Source of the DNA: JBEKDJ01 sp050014415
GTDB taxonomy: Bacteria > Desulfobacterota > BSN033 > UBA1163
Assembly: GCA_050014415.1 (NCBI GenBank)
Contig: JBEKDJ010000011.1
Coordinates: forward strand, 1-30,342
Direction: 5' to 3'
Length of the DNA: 30,342 bases
Shown here one piece after another: positions 23,100 through 30,342 of this stretch; within the stretch, counting starts at the first letter, position 1; every line of letters starts with the position of its first letter. The notes under the pieces were generated by a model. That model searched no databases, was not told where the DNA came from, and was given only the letters and a program-made list of their open reading frames with translations. Both the position numbers and the translations under genes were made by a program.

Positions 23100-25074
23100 C
23101 AAATTCTTTCTTTTACTGATATTCACCCTGGCGACTGTCTGCGGAGGAGTCAGTCGTGGCGATGCAGCACCGAAGAAGCTTGTTTCTATCGCTGTAGCAC
23201 CGAGCAATCCTTCTATTGTCCTTGGGACGACCGAGCAGTTCAGAGCCACCGGGACTTACTCGGACAGCAGCACTCGGAACCTGACGACATCGGTGACCTG
23301 GAGTTCTTCGGCCGGATCCGTTGCCATCATTAGCAATGCAAGAAGATCAAAAGGAAAGGCCACCTCAGGTGCTGGCGGTACGACAACGATCGCAGCCAGA
23401 CTAAGGAGGGTCTCCGGTTCGACTACCCTGACGGTCATAACGCTCGTGTCCATCGCGGTCCAGCCCGCCAGCCCGAGTATTGTCCTTGGGACGACCGAGC
23501 AGTTCACAGCCACTGGGACTTATTCGGACAACAGTACGCGGAACCTGACGGCATCGGTGATTTGGAGTTCCTCGGCCAAATCTGTTGCCACCATTAGCAA
23601 TACAGCAGGATCAAAAGGAAAGGCCACCTCGGTAGCTGCCGGCACAACAACGATCAGGGCCACGTCAATGAACATCTCGGGTTCGACTACCCTGACGGTT
23701 ACTCCTGCAACGCTCGTTTCTATCGCTGTAGCATCGAGTAATCCTTCTATTGTCCTTGGGACGACCGAACAGTTCACAGCCATTGGGACTTATTCGGACA
23801 GTAGCACTCAGAACCTGACGGCGTCGGTGACCTGGAGTTCCTCGGCCAAATCTGTCGCCACCATTAGCAATGCAGCGGGATCAAAAGGAAAGGCCACCTC
23901 AGGTGCTGCCGGCACAACAACGATCACGGCCGCGTCAGGGAACATCTCGGGTTCGACTACCCTGACAGTGATCCCTAAAGGCAGTGAAGCAAACAATGTG
24001 CTTCCCATTACCGTGAGCGGCTCGCTTTGTTCGACGGACTCCTACCTAAACAAGCCGTGTGTCAGCGTCACGGTCTGCACGCCAGGGACTTCGACGTGTC
24101 AGGCGATCAATGACATTCTGCTGGATACCGGAAGTTTCGGCCTGCGGATTTTCAAACAAGTCCTGACCGTTCCCCTTGTACAGGCAACCGACGGTTCCGG
24201 CTCTCTCGCCGAGTGCGTCCAGTTCGGGGATGGTTCATCGAATTGGGGGCCGGTTCAGATAGCGAGCATCATATTGGGGAATGAGCCCGCTATCCAGGTC
24301 CCGATTCAAGTCATCGACTCCACGTTCGGAACCCTTCCCGCAGCTTGCCGAAACGCGGACCAAACTCCGGCCGCTGCCGGATTTAACGGGATCTTGGGGG
24401 TCGGCCTCTTCACCCAGGACTGCGGTTTGGTATGCGCAAGCAGTGCCAGAAACGGGATGTATTACTCTTGCAATGGATCGATCTGCATGAGAACTTCGGT
24501 CCCCCTCTCCAATCAGGTCCAGAACCCGGTGGCGCTTCTCCCTCAGGACAACAACGGTGTGATAGTGCAGCTTCCGAGCATTCCGGGAGACGGGTCGCCC
24601 TCGGTCAATGGCAACCTCGTGCTCGGTATTGACACCCAGTCCAATAACGTGCCTTCCGGAGTGACGACTTATGCGGCCAATCAGGTTGGAGAAATCACTA
24701 CTTTATTAAAGGGCAAGTTCTACAGTAGCTTCATTGACAGTGGCTCGAACGGGCTGTTTTTCACTCCCCCCCTGACAAGCCCAATTCCAAACTGCCCGTC
24801 TCCCGATTCGGTCTGGTTCTGCCCCTCGTCCACAACGACCCTTTCCGCCACCAATAGAGGAGCCTCGGGTTCACCAAGCGGCGTTGTTTCATTCCAAATA
24901 GGCAACTTTATGAGCCTCATCGATTCCCCCAACAACGTGTTCTCCGATATCGGCGGAAATGCGGGGGTGGGCGGGTTCGACTGGGGACTTCCGTTCTTCT
25001 TTGGACGAAATATCTATTTCGGGTTCGAAGGGAGCTCGTCCAGCTTGGGCAGCGGTCCCTGCTTTGCGTATTGA
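23086..25074 (+). CDS. DUF3443 protein with three Ig-like (Big_2) repeats
   Basis: 662 residues. Signal peptide (1-28, ending near GDAAPKK), then three bacterial Ig-like repeats of 88-90 residues at about 32-119, 120-209 and 210-298, each starting LVSIAV and containing IVLGTTEQF and GSTTLTV. The repeats are very alike at DNA level. The DUF3443 domain fills 299-662: CVSVTVCTPGTSTCQ, then ILLDTGSFGLRIF with D347, and FIDSGSNGLFF with D551. Two Asp-Thr/Ser-Gly-Ser motifs about 200 residues apart recall the paired catalytic motifs of pepsin-like aspartic proteases; this link is my inference. Many cysteines (over ten) fit an oxidising location. It is secreted or outer-surface, with no anchor seen at the C-terminus (SSLGSGPCFAY). 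Confidence 0.85.
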   Translation: MKSISKFFLLLIFTLATVCGGVSRGDAAPKKLVSIAVAPSNPSIVLGTTEQFRATGTYSDSSTRNLTTSVTWSSSAGSVAIISNARRSKGKATSGAGGTTTIAARLRRVSGSTTLTVITLVSIAVQPASPSIVLGTTEQFTATGTYSDNSTRNLTASVIWSSSAKSVATISNTAGSKGKATSVAAGTTTIRATSMNISGSTTLTVTPATLVSIAVASSNPSIVLGTTEQFTAIGTYSDSSTQNLTASVTWSSSAKSVATISNAAGSKGKATSGAAGTTTITAASGNISGSTTLTVIPKGSEANNVLPITVSGSLCSTDSYLNKPCVSVTVCTPGTSTCQAINDILLDTGSFGLRIFKQVLTVPLVQATDGSGSLAECVQFGDGSSNWGPVQIASIILGNEPAIQVPIQVIDSTFGTLPAACRNADQTPAAAGFNGILGVGLFTQDCGLVCASSARNGMYYSCNGSICMRTSVPLSNQVQNPVALLPQDNNGVIVQLPSIPGDGSPSVNGNLVLGIDTQSNNVPSGVTTYAANQVGEITTLLKGKFYSSFIDSGSNGLFFTPPLTSPIPNCPSPDSVWFCPSSTTTLSATNRGASGSPSGVVSFQIGNFMSLIDSPNNVFSDIGGNAGVGGFDWGLPFFFGRNIYFGFEGSSSSLGSGPCFAY

Positions 25075-25554
25075 AATAACCCTGATGTTGCAAAAAAGGG
25101 GGGCATCATGGACCCGGACAAGCCGGTCGGATAGTCTTCAAGGCGAACCTTTTACCGAACCGGCACCTTCAAACCGTTTCATTATCAGAAGTCCCCAAGA
25201 GTGAATTCCTACCATTGCCCTTAAATCTCCTAAGAACCCGCCATTCGAAGTCCCGCGGGAGGGAATTTGTGCGGGTTCATTTCTGCAACTGGCGGGTACA
25301 TTCAACGATAAGCATCCGTCCCTTGATTCTTCCTTCGCAGCAATGAGTATCTTTCCACGATTGGAACCCTTGTCCGGCCTGATCGGTCACGCTTCCTGTC
25401 ACGGTTCCTTTTCCTTGGCCCTCTTTCCTCGCCGGTTTATCCTTTATGAAGTCGTTGGTGGAGAGATTTCGACCATGATACGAGATTTCACTTAGTAGCT
25501 ATTACCTGCAATCATGGCCAAAGACCTTTCTTCATGTCTTGGGTTCTTTCCATC
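25075..25554. other. Gene-free stretch after DUF3443
   Basis: Nothing is supported here: no hairpin followed by a T-run and no open frame with a Shine-Dalgarno. The centre (25250-25275) has a CCCGCGGG palindrome flanked by short GC-rich words. Confidence 0.35.
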
Positions 25555-25583
25555 TTGACATTCAACTCCTTTCTTAATATATT
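25555..25583 (+). promoter_or_regulatory. Promoter of the chemotaxis gene
   Basis: TTGACA (25555-25560), 17-base spacer, TATATT (25578-25583), near-consensus sigma70. The 15 bases CTTGACATTCAACTC recur exactly at the Rieske gene promoter (28590-28604). Confidence 0.75.
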
Positions 25584-25667
25584 CACCCTGTCCCAAGCAT
25601 GTTCTTACCATTATGATTCGCACCCCCTTAAAACTGTAAAGTTCATGTCAGCGAGAAGGAGTTGGTT

Positions 25668-27323
25668 ATGACAGGAAAAAAAATGTTCTGGGCATTGTAC
25701 GGTACATTCTTCATCCTCGCAGTTGTCCTTGGCATCATGTCATCCCTATTGAGCCTCAACAAAAACGTCAGCATAGACCTGCTGGTCCTCCTCTCGGCGA
25801 TCGTTGCGGTGGTCTCCCTGATCGCCATCAACCGTACGATAAACGTCCCTGTGCGAAAGCTGCAGGAAGCAACTCACAGCGTCGCCACTGATCTTTCAAA
25901 GCTCACAGAGATGGCTACCGGCTTGGCAAACGGCGACACATCTAAGACCGCTGAAATCGAGACCCAACCGGTGAACCTCAATTCAAAAGATGAACTGGGC
26001 AATCTGTGCCGAGACCTCAACCAAACAATCGTCCGATTGAAGGAAACCGGAAACGCTTATGCCAAGATAGCCGAAGCCGTCAAGTCTCTGATTACGGACG
26101 TCAATATGCTGCTCCAGGCCTTTATGGAAGGTAAACTTGCTAGCCGGGTAGATATCTCCAGGCACCGGGGTGAGTTCCACAAGATCTCCCAGGGCATCAA
26201 TGACACCCTTGATGCTATAGTCGGGCCACTGCGCGTGCTAGCGGAGTATATTGAACTTCTCAGTGAAGGAGGCGTCGTGTCCAAGATTGCCGCTTCATAC
26301 AATGGTGATTTCAATGAAATCAAAAACAACCTCAACCACTTTCTGGATGTTCGAAACATGACGAACCGAGTTGTCTATAAAATCACTAAGCGGGATCTAA
26401 CCACCGTGGTGACGCCTTCCTCAGAGAAGGACGAATGGTTTAAGGCACTCGCCGAGATGCTGGCCAATCTGCGCCAGCTCATCGTTCAGATGCAGGAGGC
26501 CACGGACAATATCAGCAGGGCCAACAGTAATATTTGTGCCGCGACCGCTGAGCAAGCGACCACCGTCACCGAGCAGGCCGCTGCCGTAGCCGAAACCTCC
26601 ACTACGGTGGAAGAAGTGCGACAGACTGCGCAACAATCTGTTGAGCGCGCACAGCTCGTCTCCGAAATGGCCTCCAATACCCTCAATTTGGCCGAAAATG
26701 GATTGGAGGCCGTCAAAAAAACCGAAGACGGCATGTTAAGCCTCAAGGACCAAGTGCGCCATATCGCCCAAACCATCCTCAACCTCAGCGAGCAGACCTT
26801 GCAGATCGGCGACATCATCGCCACGGTCAACGACATCGCCGACCAATCCAACCTTCTGGCACTCAACGCCGCCATGGAAGCCGCACGGGCCGGCGAAGCA
26901 GGCAGAGGTTTTGCCGTCGTGGCGGGCGAAGTGCACAACCTCGCAGAGCAGTCACGTCAGGCGACGGCCCAGGTAAGCAGCATTCTGAGCGAAATCCAGA
27001 AGGCCGCCAATACGGCCGTGATGGTCACAGAGAAAGGCACAATCAGTGCGGAAAGCGGTGTCGAATTGGCCAAATCTACCGGCGATTCGATCCGTGTCAT
27101 CCGGGAGCATACGCAGCAGGTTGCGGCAGCTGCCGAGAAGATCTTGGCGAGCGCGCGACAGCAGCTGGTTGGAATGGATCAGATCACGCACGCGATGGAG
27201 AATGTCAATCTAGGGGCAACACAAACACAGAAAGGCATGCAGCAAGTGGACCAGGCGGCGCAAAACCTGAATGATCTGGCCAGACAGTTAACCGGCATTG
27301 TGCAACAATACAGGATCGGATGA
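25668..27323 (+). CDS. Methyl-accepting chemotaxis protein without a periplasmic domain
   Basis: 551 residues from ATG 25668 (AAGGAG six bases upstream). Two transmembrane helices at about 7-28 and 36-54 with only a few residues between, so no extracellular sensor. HAMP-like segments follow (NVPVRKLQEATHSV, then further helical repeats to about 270). The C-terminal signalling domain has the hairpin tip IADQSNLLALNAAMEAARAG and GRGFAVVAGEVHNLAEQS; His423 replaces the usual Arg of VRxLA. It would signal through CheW/CheA to the flagellar or pilus apparatus, presumably in response to an internal or membrane-energy cue. No che genes are in the window. Confidence 0.93.
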   Translation: MTGKKMFWALYGTFFILAVVLGIMSSLLSLNKNVSIDLLVLLSAIVAVVSLIAINRTINVPVRKLQEATHSVATDLSKLTEMATGLANGDTSKTAEIETQPVNLNSKDELGNLCRDLNQTIVRLKETGNAYAKIAEAVKSLITDVNMLLQAFMEGKLASRVDISRHRGEFHKISQGINDTLDAIVGPLRVLAEYIELLSEGGVVSKIAASYNGDFNEIKNNLNHFLDVRNMTNRVVYKITKRDLTTVVTPSSEKDEWFKALAEMLANLRQLIVQMQEATDNISRANSNICAATAEQATTVTEQAAAVAETSTTVEEVRQTAQQSVERAQLVSEMASNTLNLAENGLEAVKKTEDGMLSLKDQVRHIAQTILNLSEQTLQIGDIIATVNDIADQSNLLALNAAMEAARAGEAGRGFAVVAGEVHNLAEQSRQATAQVSSILSEIQKAANTAVMVTEKGTISAESGVELAKSTGDSIRVIREHTQQVAAAAEKILASARQQLVGMDQITHAMENVNLGATQTQKGMQQVDQAAQNLNDLARQLTGIVQQYRIG

Positions 27324-27566
27324 GAATCTTAACGAAAACTATGAATCTTGGCAATTCAAGAAATTCAGGGCCATCGTCCACAAGAAAATGGTGGTCATCA
27401 ACGCGGAGACCGTGATTTCAGGACCTGCCATTCACTGAGGCTGCGGAGGAGAAAAATGCGAAGGATCTGTAAGTAGAATAATAGATTTATTGATTTTCCT
27501 GTGAGAGATGATTATCTATAAATGGGATGCGAAGGGTATCAATATGGCGAAAGCGAGGCGATGAAA
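27324..27566. other. Gap between chemotaxis and thiol peroxidase genes
   Basis: A frame running from the 3' end of the chemotaxis gene to TGA near 27436 reads WQFKKFRAIVHKKMVVINAE and ends ISGPAIH. It has no start of its own and no family I recognise. No terminator or promoter is clear. Confidence 0.3.
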
Positions 27567-28196
27567 ATGGCATCGAGCAAGCACGGCAAGATCCTAATGT
27601 CGTTTCTATTGTTGTTTCTGGTCTCTGGTTGTGCATCCACCCTGTCAAAAATTCCGACCGATACGGCCTCTGTTCAACCCGGCACACAGGTGGCTTTCAA
27701 AGGGAACCCTGTCAAGCTTCTTGGATCACCGATTTCTGTTGGAGAACCCTTGCCTTCGGTCGAGTTGGTGGATGCCATGACCATGAAGAACGTGGATTTG
27801 TCCAAGGAGAAAGGTCCTGTTCTCTTTCTCAGTATTGTGCCTTCTCTTGATACTCCGGTTTGCGACGCACAGACGCATTACTTGCGAGAGAAGGGAAATG
27901 CGATGCCGCCGACCGTTAGAAGAATGGTCATCAGTCGTGATACGCCCTTTGCTCAAGAACGCTTTGCCAAGGAAGCCAGACTGACAGATCTCCAATACTT
28001 ATCGGATTACAAACAGGGAGACTTCGCTCGCTCCACAGGGCTTCTGACAGAGGGGCTGATGCTTTTTGCTCGATCGGTAATCATTGTGGATGGAAAGGGA
28101 ATCGTTCGATATATCCAAGTGGTTCCAGAAATGACCCATCTACCCGACATGGACAGAGCTTTTAAGAAGGCAATCGAACTGGCGAAAGAGGGATAG
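27567..28196 (+). CDS. tpx: Thiol peroxidase (Tpx-type peroxiredoxin) lipoprotein lacking the resolving cysteine
   Basis: 209 residues from ATG 27567 (GAGG eight bases upstream; ATG 27561 is an alternative). A lipoprotein signal ends LLLFLVSGC, so Cys22 would be lipidated. The Tpx fold follows: FKGNPVKLLGSP, PSLDTPVCD with peroxidatic Cys99, and TPFAQERFAKEARL. In E. coli Tpx the last block reads FAQSRFC and its Cys is the resolving cysteine; here it is Ala134, and no other cysteine remains in the mature domain. It would therefore act as a one-Cys enzyme needing an outside thiol, or have lost turnover. It reduces hydroperoxides, here at the cell envelope, useful to an anaerobe meeting oxygen. 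Confidence 0.85.
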   Translation: MASSKHGKILMSFLLLFLVSGCASTLSKIPTDTASVQPGTQVAFKGNPVKLLGSPISVGEPLPSVELVDAMTMKNVDLSKEKGPVLFLSIVPSLDTPVCDAQTHYLREKGNAMPPTVRRMVISRDTPFAQERFAKEARLTDLQYLSDYKQGDFARSTGLLTEGLMLFARSVIIVDGKGIVRYIQVVPEMTHLPDMDRAFKKAIELAKEG

Positions 28197-28589
28197 AGGG
28201 CGGTCTGACAATTTCTTCCCCGATTGTTCGAGCTTGAATAGGTGTGAAAGTAAGGACCAAACACCAGGGGCGCTGTTGACTATTTGGCCAAGTGGACAGA
28301 GGTCATCCGACTCTGCAGTCTTGGGGATAAGCTGGCCCCAGAATACAGACTTCTTTTTCACAAAATAGGGTATTCACGGTATTGATATTCCCTTACTACT
28401 TGGAATAGTCTCAAAGTAAGTACACGTTTCATCTTTACCTCCTTGTCGGGCTGGGAAATGTTTTCAGCCCATTTTTTTAATTTCGCTTTCAACCTTCAAA
28501 CGCCTATGGGGACCTGTTCACGAAACGCTTCATGATGGAACGGAAATGACAAGATTGTCTAGGTCTTTAGGAACCCGTGTGGTTTTTTT
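28197..28589. other. Gene-free stretch containing a terminator
   Basis: Apart from the terminator at 28448-28478, 250 bases after the tpx stop, there is only a short hairpin CAGAG/CTCTG (about 28298-28316). No open frame with a Shine-Dalgarno is seen. Confidence 0.35.
28448..28478 (+). terminator. Rho-independent terminator
   Basis: GGGCTG (28448-28453) pairs with CAGCCC (28465-28470), followed by ATTTTTTT. Probably ends the tpx transcript despite the 250-base distance, or an unrecognised small transcript. Confidence 0.75.
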
Positions 28590-28590
28590 C

Positions 28591-28619
28591 TTGACATTCA
28601 ACTCTGTTTTTCGTATATT
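28591..28619 (+). promoter_or_regulatory. Promoter of the Rieske gene
   Basis: TTGACA (28591-28596), 17-base spacer, TATATT (28614-28619). Same boxes, same spacing and the same first nine spacer bases as the chemotaxis promoter at 25555. Leader of about 190 bases. Confidence 0.75.
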
Positions 28620-28814
28620 GATTCTGTTCAATTTAGTCTGGTTGGCCTAAAGCGAGTTCTTATCAAGAATTTCAAATATAAGCCCATTAGGTAAGAAGAG
28701 TACTGATTACGAAGGAGTTACCAAATACGAACATGATGATAAGCATTAGGATGCTACGTGCTGGCACTCACGGTGACGGAAATTACTTAAGAAAAACAGA
28801 AAAGGAGAACCAAG

Positions 28815-29126
28815 ATGGAAAAGATCGCAAATGCTAAAGATCTGAAGCGGGGAGAATCTGTCGATTTTCCTCATAAGGGAAAGGAGGGTATTTTAGTAAA
28901 AACCAAACAAGACAAGCTGGTTGCATACAGTAAGGTTTGCCCTCATGAGGGCGGAACGATTGTATGGGATGCAAGTATCAACAAACTATTGTGTGAATGT
29001 CATCTTTCCATTTTCAACATTGAGGATGGTACGGCATACAAATATAGCTCACTATTTGACAAGATGGGCAATTTAGCTCGGATAGAACTTAAGATTGACG
29101 ATAAAAAGGACATTTACGCAGTCTAA
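28815..29126 (+). CDS. Small soluble Rieske [2Fe-2S] protein
   Basis: 103 residues with AAGGAG seven bases before the ATG. Rieske ligands are complete: C42-P-H44 in VCPHEGG and C60-E-C-H63 in LCECHLSIF, spaced 15 residues between the two pairs. The GxxY/F tail is SIFNIEDGTAY. The size and lack of a signal peptide or fused domain match Rieske-type ferredoxins or NirD-like small subunits, which carry electrons to oxygenases or reductases. No partner enzyme lies nearby. The extra Cys62 between ligands is unusual and could be redox-sensitive. A candidate short leader frame (28734-28837) overlaps its start but has a poorly placed Shine-Dalgarno. Confidence 0.9.
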   Translation: MEKIANAKDLKRGESVDFPHKGKEGILVKTKQDKLVAYSKVCPHEGGTIVWDASINKLLCECHLSIFNIEDGTAYKYSSLFDKMGNLARIELKIDDKKDIYAV

Positions 29127-29374
29127 AATGAGCTGTGGACATATAGGTGAACTTTGACAGAATTGAAACATGGAGTCATTCCCTTTCTTAATTGAAATTG
29201 AATAAGGGGTTCTTTTGTTAATATTCCTCATAAGCCAGTCTCCGGCGTCTGTGCCTTTGGTTTTACTCCCTGCTTTTCAATCCCACTCCGCATAGAGATC
29301 CTCAGCCATGTGAACTCTTGCCAGGCCTGGAAGATTGATAGAATGTTGGGAATGTGGATTCGTGGACTAAGGGA
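29127..29374. other. Gap after the Rieske gene
   Basis: No supported gene, terminator or promoter. It may include the decayed left end of the element whose transposase remnant starts at 29375. Confidence 0.3.
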
Positions 29375-29463
29375 AGACCGATTCGGATTGAGTATGCGGG
29401 GGCTCTGTATCATGTCACCAGGTATGGAAACGAGCAGCAAACGAGGGAACAGAATGGGATATG
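29375..29463 (+). pseudogene. N-terminal remnant of a REP-associated tyrosine transposase (RAYT)
   Basis: The frame reads RPIRIEYAGALYHVTRYGNE and then QQTREQNGI before a stop. RPLRIEYPGALYHVTSRGNE is the standard opening of RAYT/TnpA_REP proteins (about 200-300 residues, Y1 HUH family). Only about 30 codons remain; the catalytic HUH and Tyr region is absent, and no initiation codon is clear. RAYTs mobilise REP palindromes such as the BIME-like element at 2865, though a link between the two is not shown. Confidence 0.7.
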
Positions 29464-29507
29464 ATAGAAAAGATTTCTGAATTTGATGCACTTTGAAGGA
29501 GGGTTCG

Positions 29508-29963
29508 ATGGATCAGCCGTTTGTTGTTGAAAACGCACGGGAGCGAGGAAGACTAAGTCGCCTGGTAGATAGAATGACTGACAAGGAATTGACACTCACT
29601 CTTTATGGCGAAGGATGGACGATTGCGGTTGCACTGGCGCATCTGGCCTTCTGGGACCAGCGGTCATTGATACTGATAAGAAAGTGGAAAGAAAGCAGGG
29701 TGGAACCGTCAGCGGTGGATACAGACACAATAAATGACGCTCTTTTACCTTTTTTTCTGGCGATCCCCCCCAGGATGGCTGCCAACCTTGCAGTCTCTTC
29801 TGCAGAAGCTATTGACAAAGAATTGGAGAAAGCTCCGCCCGAGTTGGTAGCTGGAATTCAACGCCTCGGCGATGAACACAGGTTGTATCGGTCAATACAT
29901 AGGAAGATGCATATCGATGAAATTGAAGCACTCCTCCAAGATAAACGTGCCAATCAATGGTAG
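29508..29963 (+). CDS. DinB-like/DfsB family four-helix protein
   Basis: 151 residues from ATG 29508 with GGAGG five bases upstream. The stretch GEGWTIAVALAHLAFWDQRS (about 42-61) matches the second helix of the DinB/maleylpyruvate-isomerase N-terminal superfamily, where a His coordinates a metal; HLAFWD holds that His. Near the C-terminus, HRLYRSIHRKMHIDEIE supplies further His residues typical of the metal triad. Such proteins are metal-dependent thiol transferases or damage-inducible proteins of mostly unknown substrate. No signal peptide. It stands alone between the RAYT remnant and the last small gene. Confidence 0.75.
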   Translation: MDQPFVVENARERGRLSRLVDRMTDKELTLTLYGEGWTIAVALAHLAFWDQRSLILIRKWKESRVEPSAVDTDTINDALLPFFLAIPPRMAANLAVSSAEAIDKELEKAPPELVAGIQRLGDEHRLYRSIHRKMHIDEIEALLQDKRANQW

Positions 29964-30101
29964 ATCGATTGAACGAGCAGAGTGAATCCATTCCACATTT
30001 CTAAAGGACAGATGAAACATGCGGACCCATTGGCATACGAAGATGGATGTTTTCAGGTCTTGGAAGGATCTGGGGGGTCAGGGCATTGAGAATGAATAGA
30101 A

Positions 30102-30131
30102 TTGGAATTCTTTTCCTTTTCGTGGTATACT
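30102..30131 (+). promoter_or_regulatory. Candidate promoter of the last small gene
   Basis: TTGGAA (30102-30107), 18-base spacer, TATACT (30126-30131), about 24 bases before the TTG start, so the leader is very short. Confidence 0.5.
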
Positions 30132-30154
30132 CCTTTTGAAATAAGGAGGGTATT

Positions 30155-30319
30155 TTGCCAAAACATGCTAGAGCTTATAAAGGCGAAAAAAAGCAAAAAG
30201 AATTGTCCCGCCAGAAAAAACAGGAAGAGAGAAGACAGCGACGGTTTCAGAAAGGAGATCGCAGCTCTTCAGACGGCGAGAAGGTCGAGCAAGAAGAGAC
30301 AAAACCAACCGATCCTTAA
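30155..30319 (+). CDS. 54-residue charged protein (TTG start)
   Basis: Starts at TTG with AAGGAGGG five bases upstream and a promoter just before. It begins PKHARAYKGEKKQKELSRQK and continues with KQEERRQRRFQKGD, ending EETKPTDP. Over half of the residues are charged; it is probably helical and basic in the first two thirds and acidic at the end. I recall near-identical small proteins annotated as hypothetical in other deltaproteobacteria. Such composition suits RNA or ribosome binding, but no function is known. A CCCC/GGGG hairpin (30327-30340) at the window edge may be its terminator. Confidence 0.65.
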   Translation: MPKHARAYKGEKKQKELSRQKKQEERRQRRFQKGDRSSSDGEKVEQEETKPTDP

Positions 30320-30342
30320 CTCGATACCCCTTTCCCGGGGAA

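Noticed and set aside
23179..23980. CRISPR-like or non-coding tandem repeat
   Set aside because: The repeats are in-frame 88-90 codon protein domains, not short repeat-spacer units. No CRISPR array was seen anywhere in the window.
27337..27438. Frame reading WQFKKFRAIVHKKM...
   Set aside because: No start codon of its own, opens inside the chemotaxis gene in another frame; family not recognised.
28734..28837. Leader peptide before the Rieske gene
   Set aside because: The nearest GGAG is about 15 bases from the ATG, too far for confident translation.
1..30342. tRNA, rRNA or known riboswitch
   Set aside because: No cloverleaf with conserved TTCRANYC arm, rRNA core sequence or riboswitch consensus was recognised; a covariance search could still find a diverged one.

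Overview
The window reads like a chromosomal segment of an anaerobic bacterium with a Wood-Ljungdahl-type C1 metabolism. The best guess is Desulfobacterota (a syntrophic or sulfate-reducing deltaproteobacterium) or a close relative. The reasons are an HdrABC/MvhD/MetFV gene set, corrinoid-dependent methyltransferases, LivK-type binding proteins, multi-PAS kinases and the families of dispersed intergenic repeats. This placement is inference from gene content; no rRNA or tRNA gene is present.

Region A (1-11580, all minus strand) is a long redox and folate gene block. In transcription order it encodes: two HdrA-like flavoproteins (one short, one with a C-terminal double [4Fe-4S] ferredoxin module), MvhD, MetV, MetF, a second MetF-like protein, a soluble four-PAS histidine kinase, HdrC, HdrB, and an HdrA carrying a GltD/NfnB-like NAD(P)H module that runs off the left edge. 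These are the parts of a methylene-tetrahydrofolate reductase coupled to a flavin-based electron-bifurcating heterodisulfide-reductase-like module, as in the MetFV-HdrABC-MvhD complex of acetogens. Four of the gaps between these genes are packed with dispersed AT-rich repeats and palindromes, and a fifth holds a BIME-like paired REP.

Region B (about 11500-12254) is a 759-base AT-rich gap without a gene. Region C (12255-17291) is a divergent corrinoid methyltransferase cassette. The minus arm carries a GntR/UTRA regulator, a corrinoid protein, a DUF1638 gene with two in-frame ochre codons, and a methyl-THF:corrinoid methyltransferase. The plus arm carries a second corrinoid protein and a UroD/MtaA-type methyltransferase. 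Two face-to-face promoters overlap at a perfect AT palindrome between the arms. The proposed flow is: methylated substrate to corrinoid protein, to THF, to the MetFV-Hdr complex of region A.

Region D (17461-20280) is a tandem duplication of a periplasmic branched-chain-amino-acid-type binding protein, including its leader and 3' flank, closed by a strong terminator. Region E (20281-30342) is accessory and mostly plus strand. It holds a decayed IS end, a minimal IPTL-CTERM protein, a small unknown protein, a DUF2844 + DUF3443 pair (the second with three Ig-like repeats and two aspartic-protease-like motifs), a methyl-accepting chemotaxis protein, a lipoprotein thiol peroxidase lacking the resolving cysteine, a Rieske protein, a RAYT transposase remnant, a DinB-like protein and a 54-residue charged protein. 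The chemotaxis and Rieske genes share a near-identical promoter.
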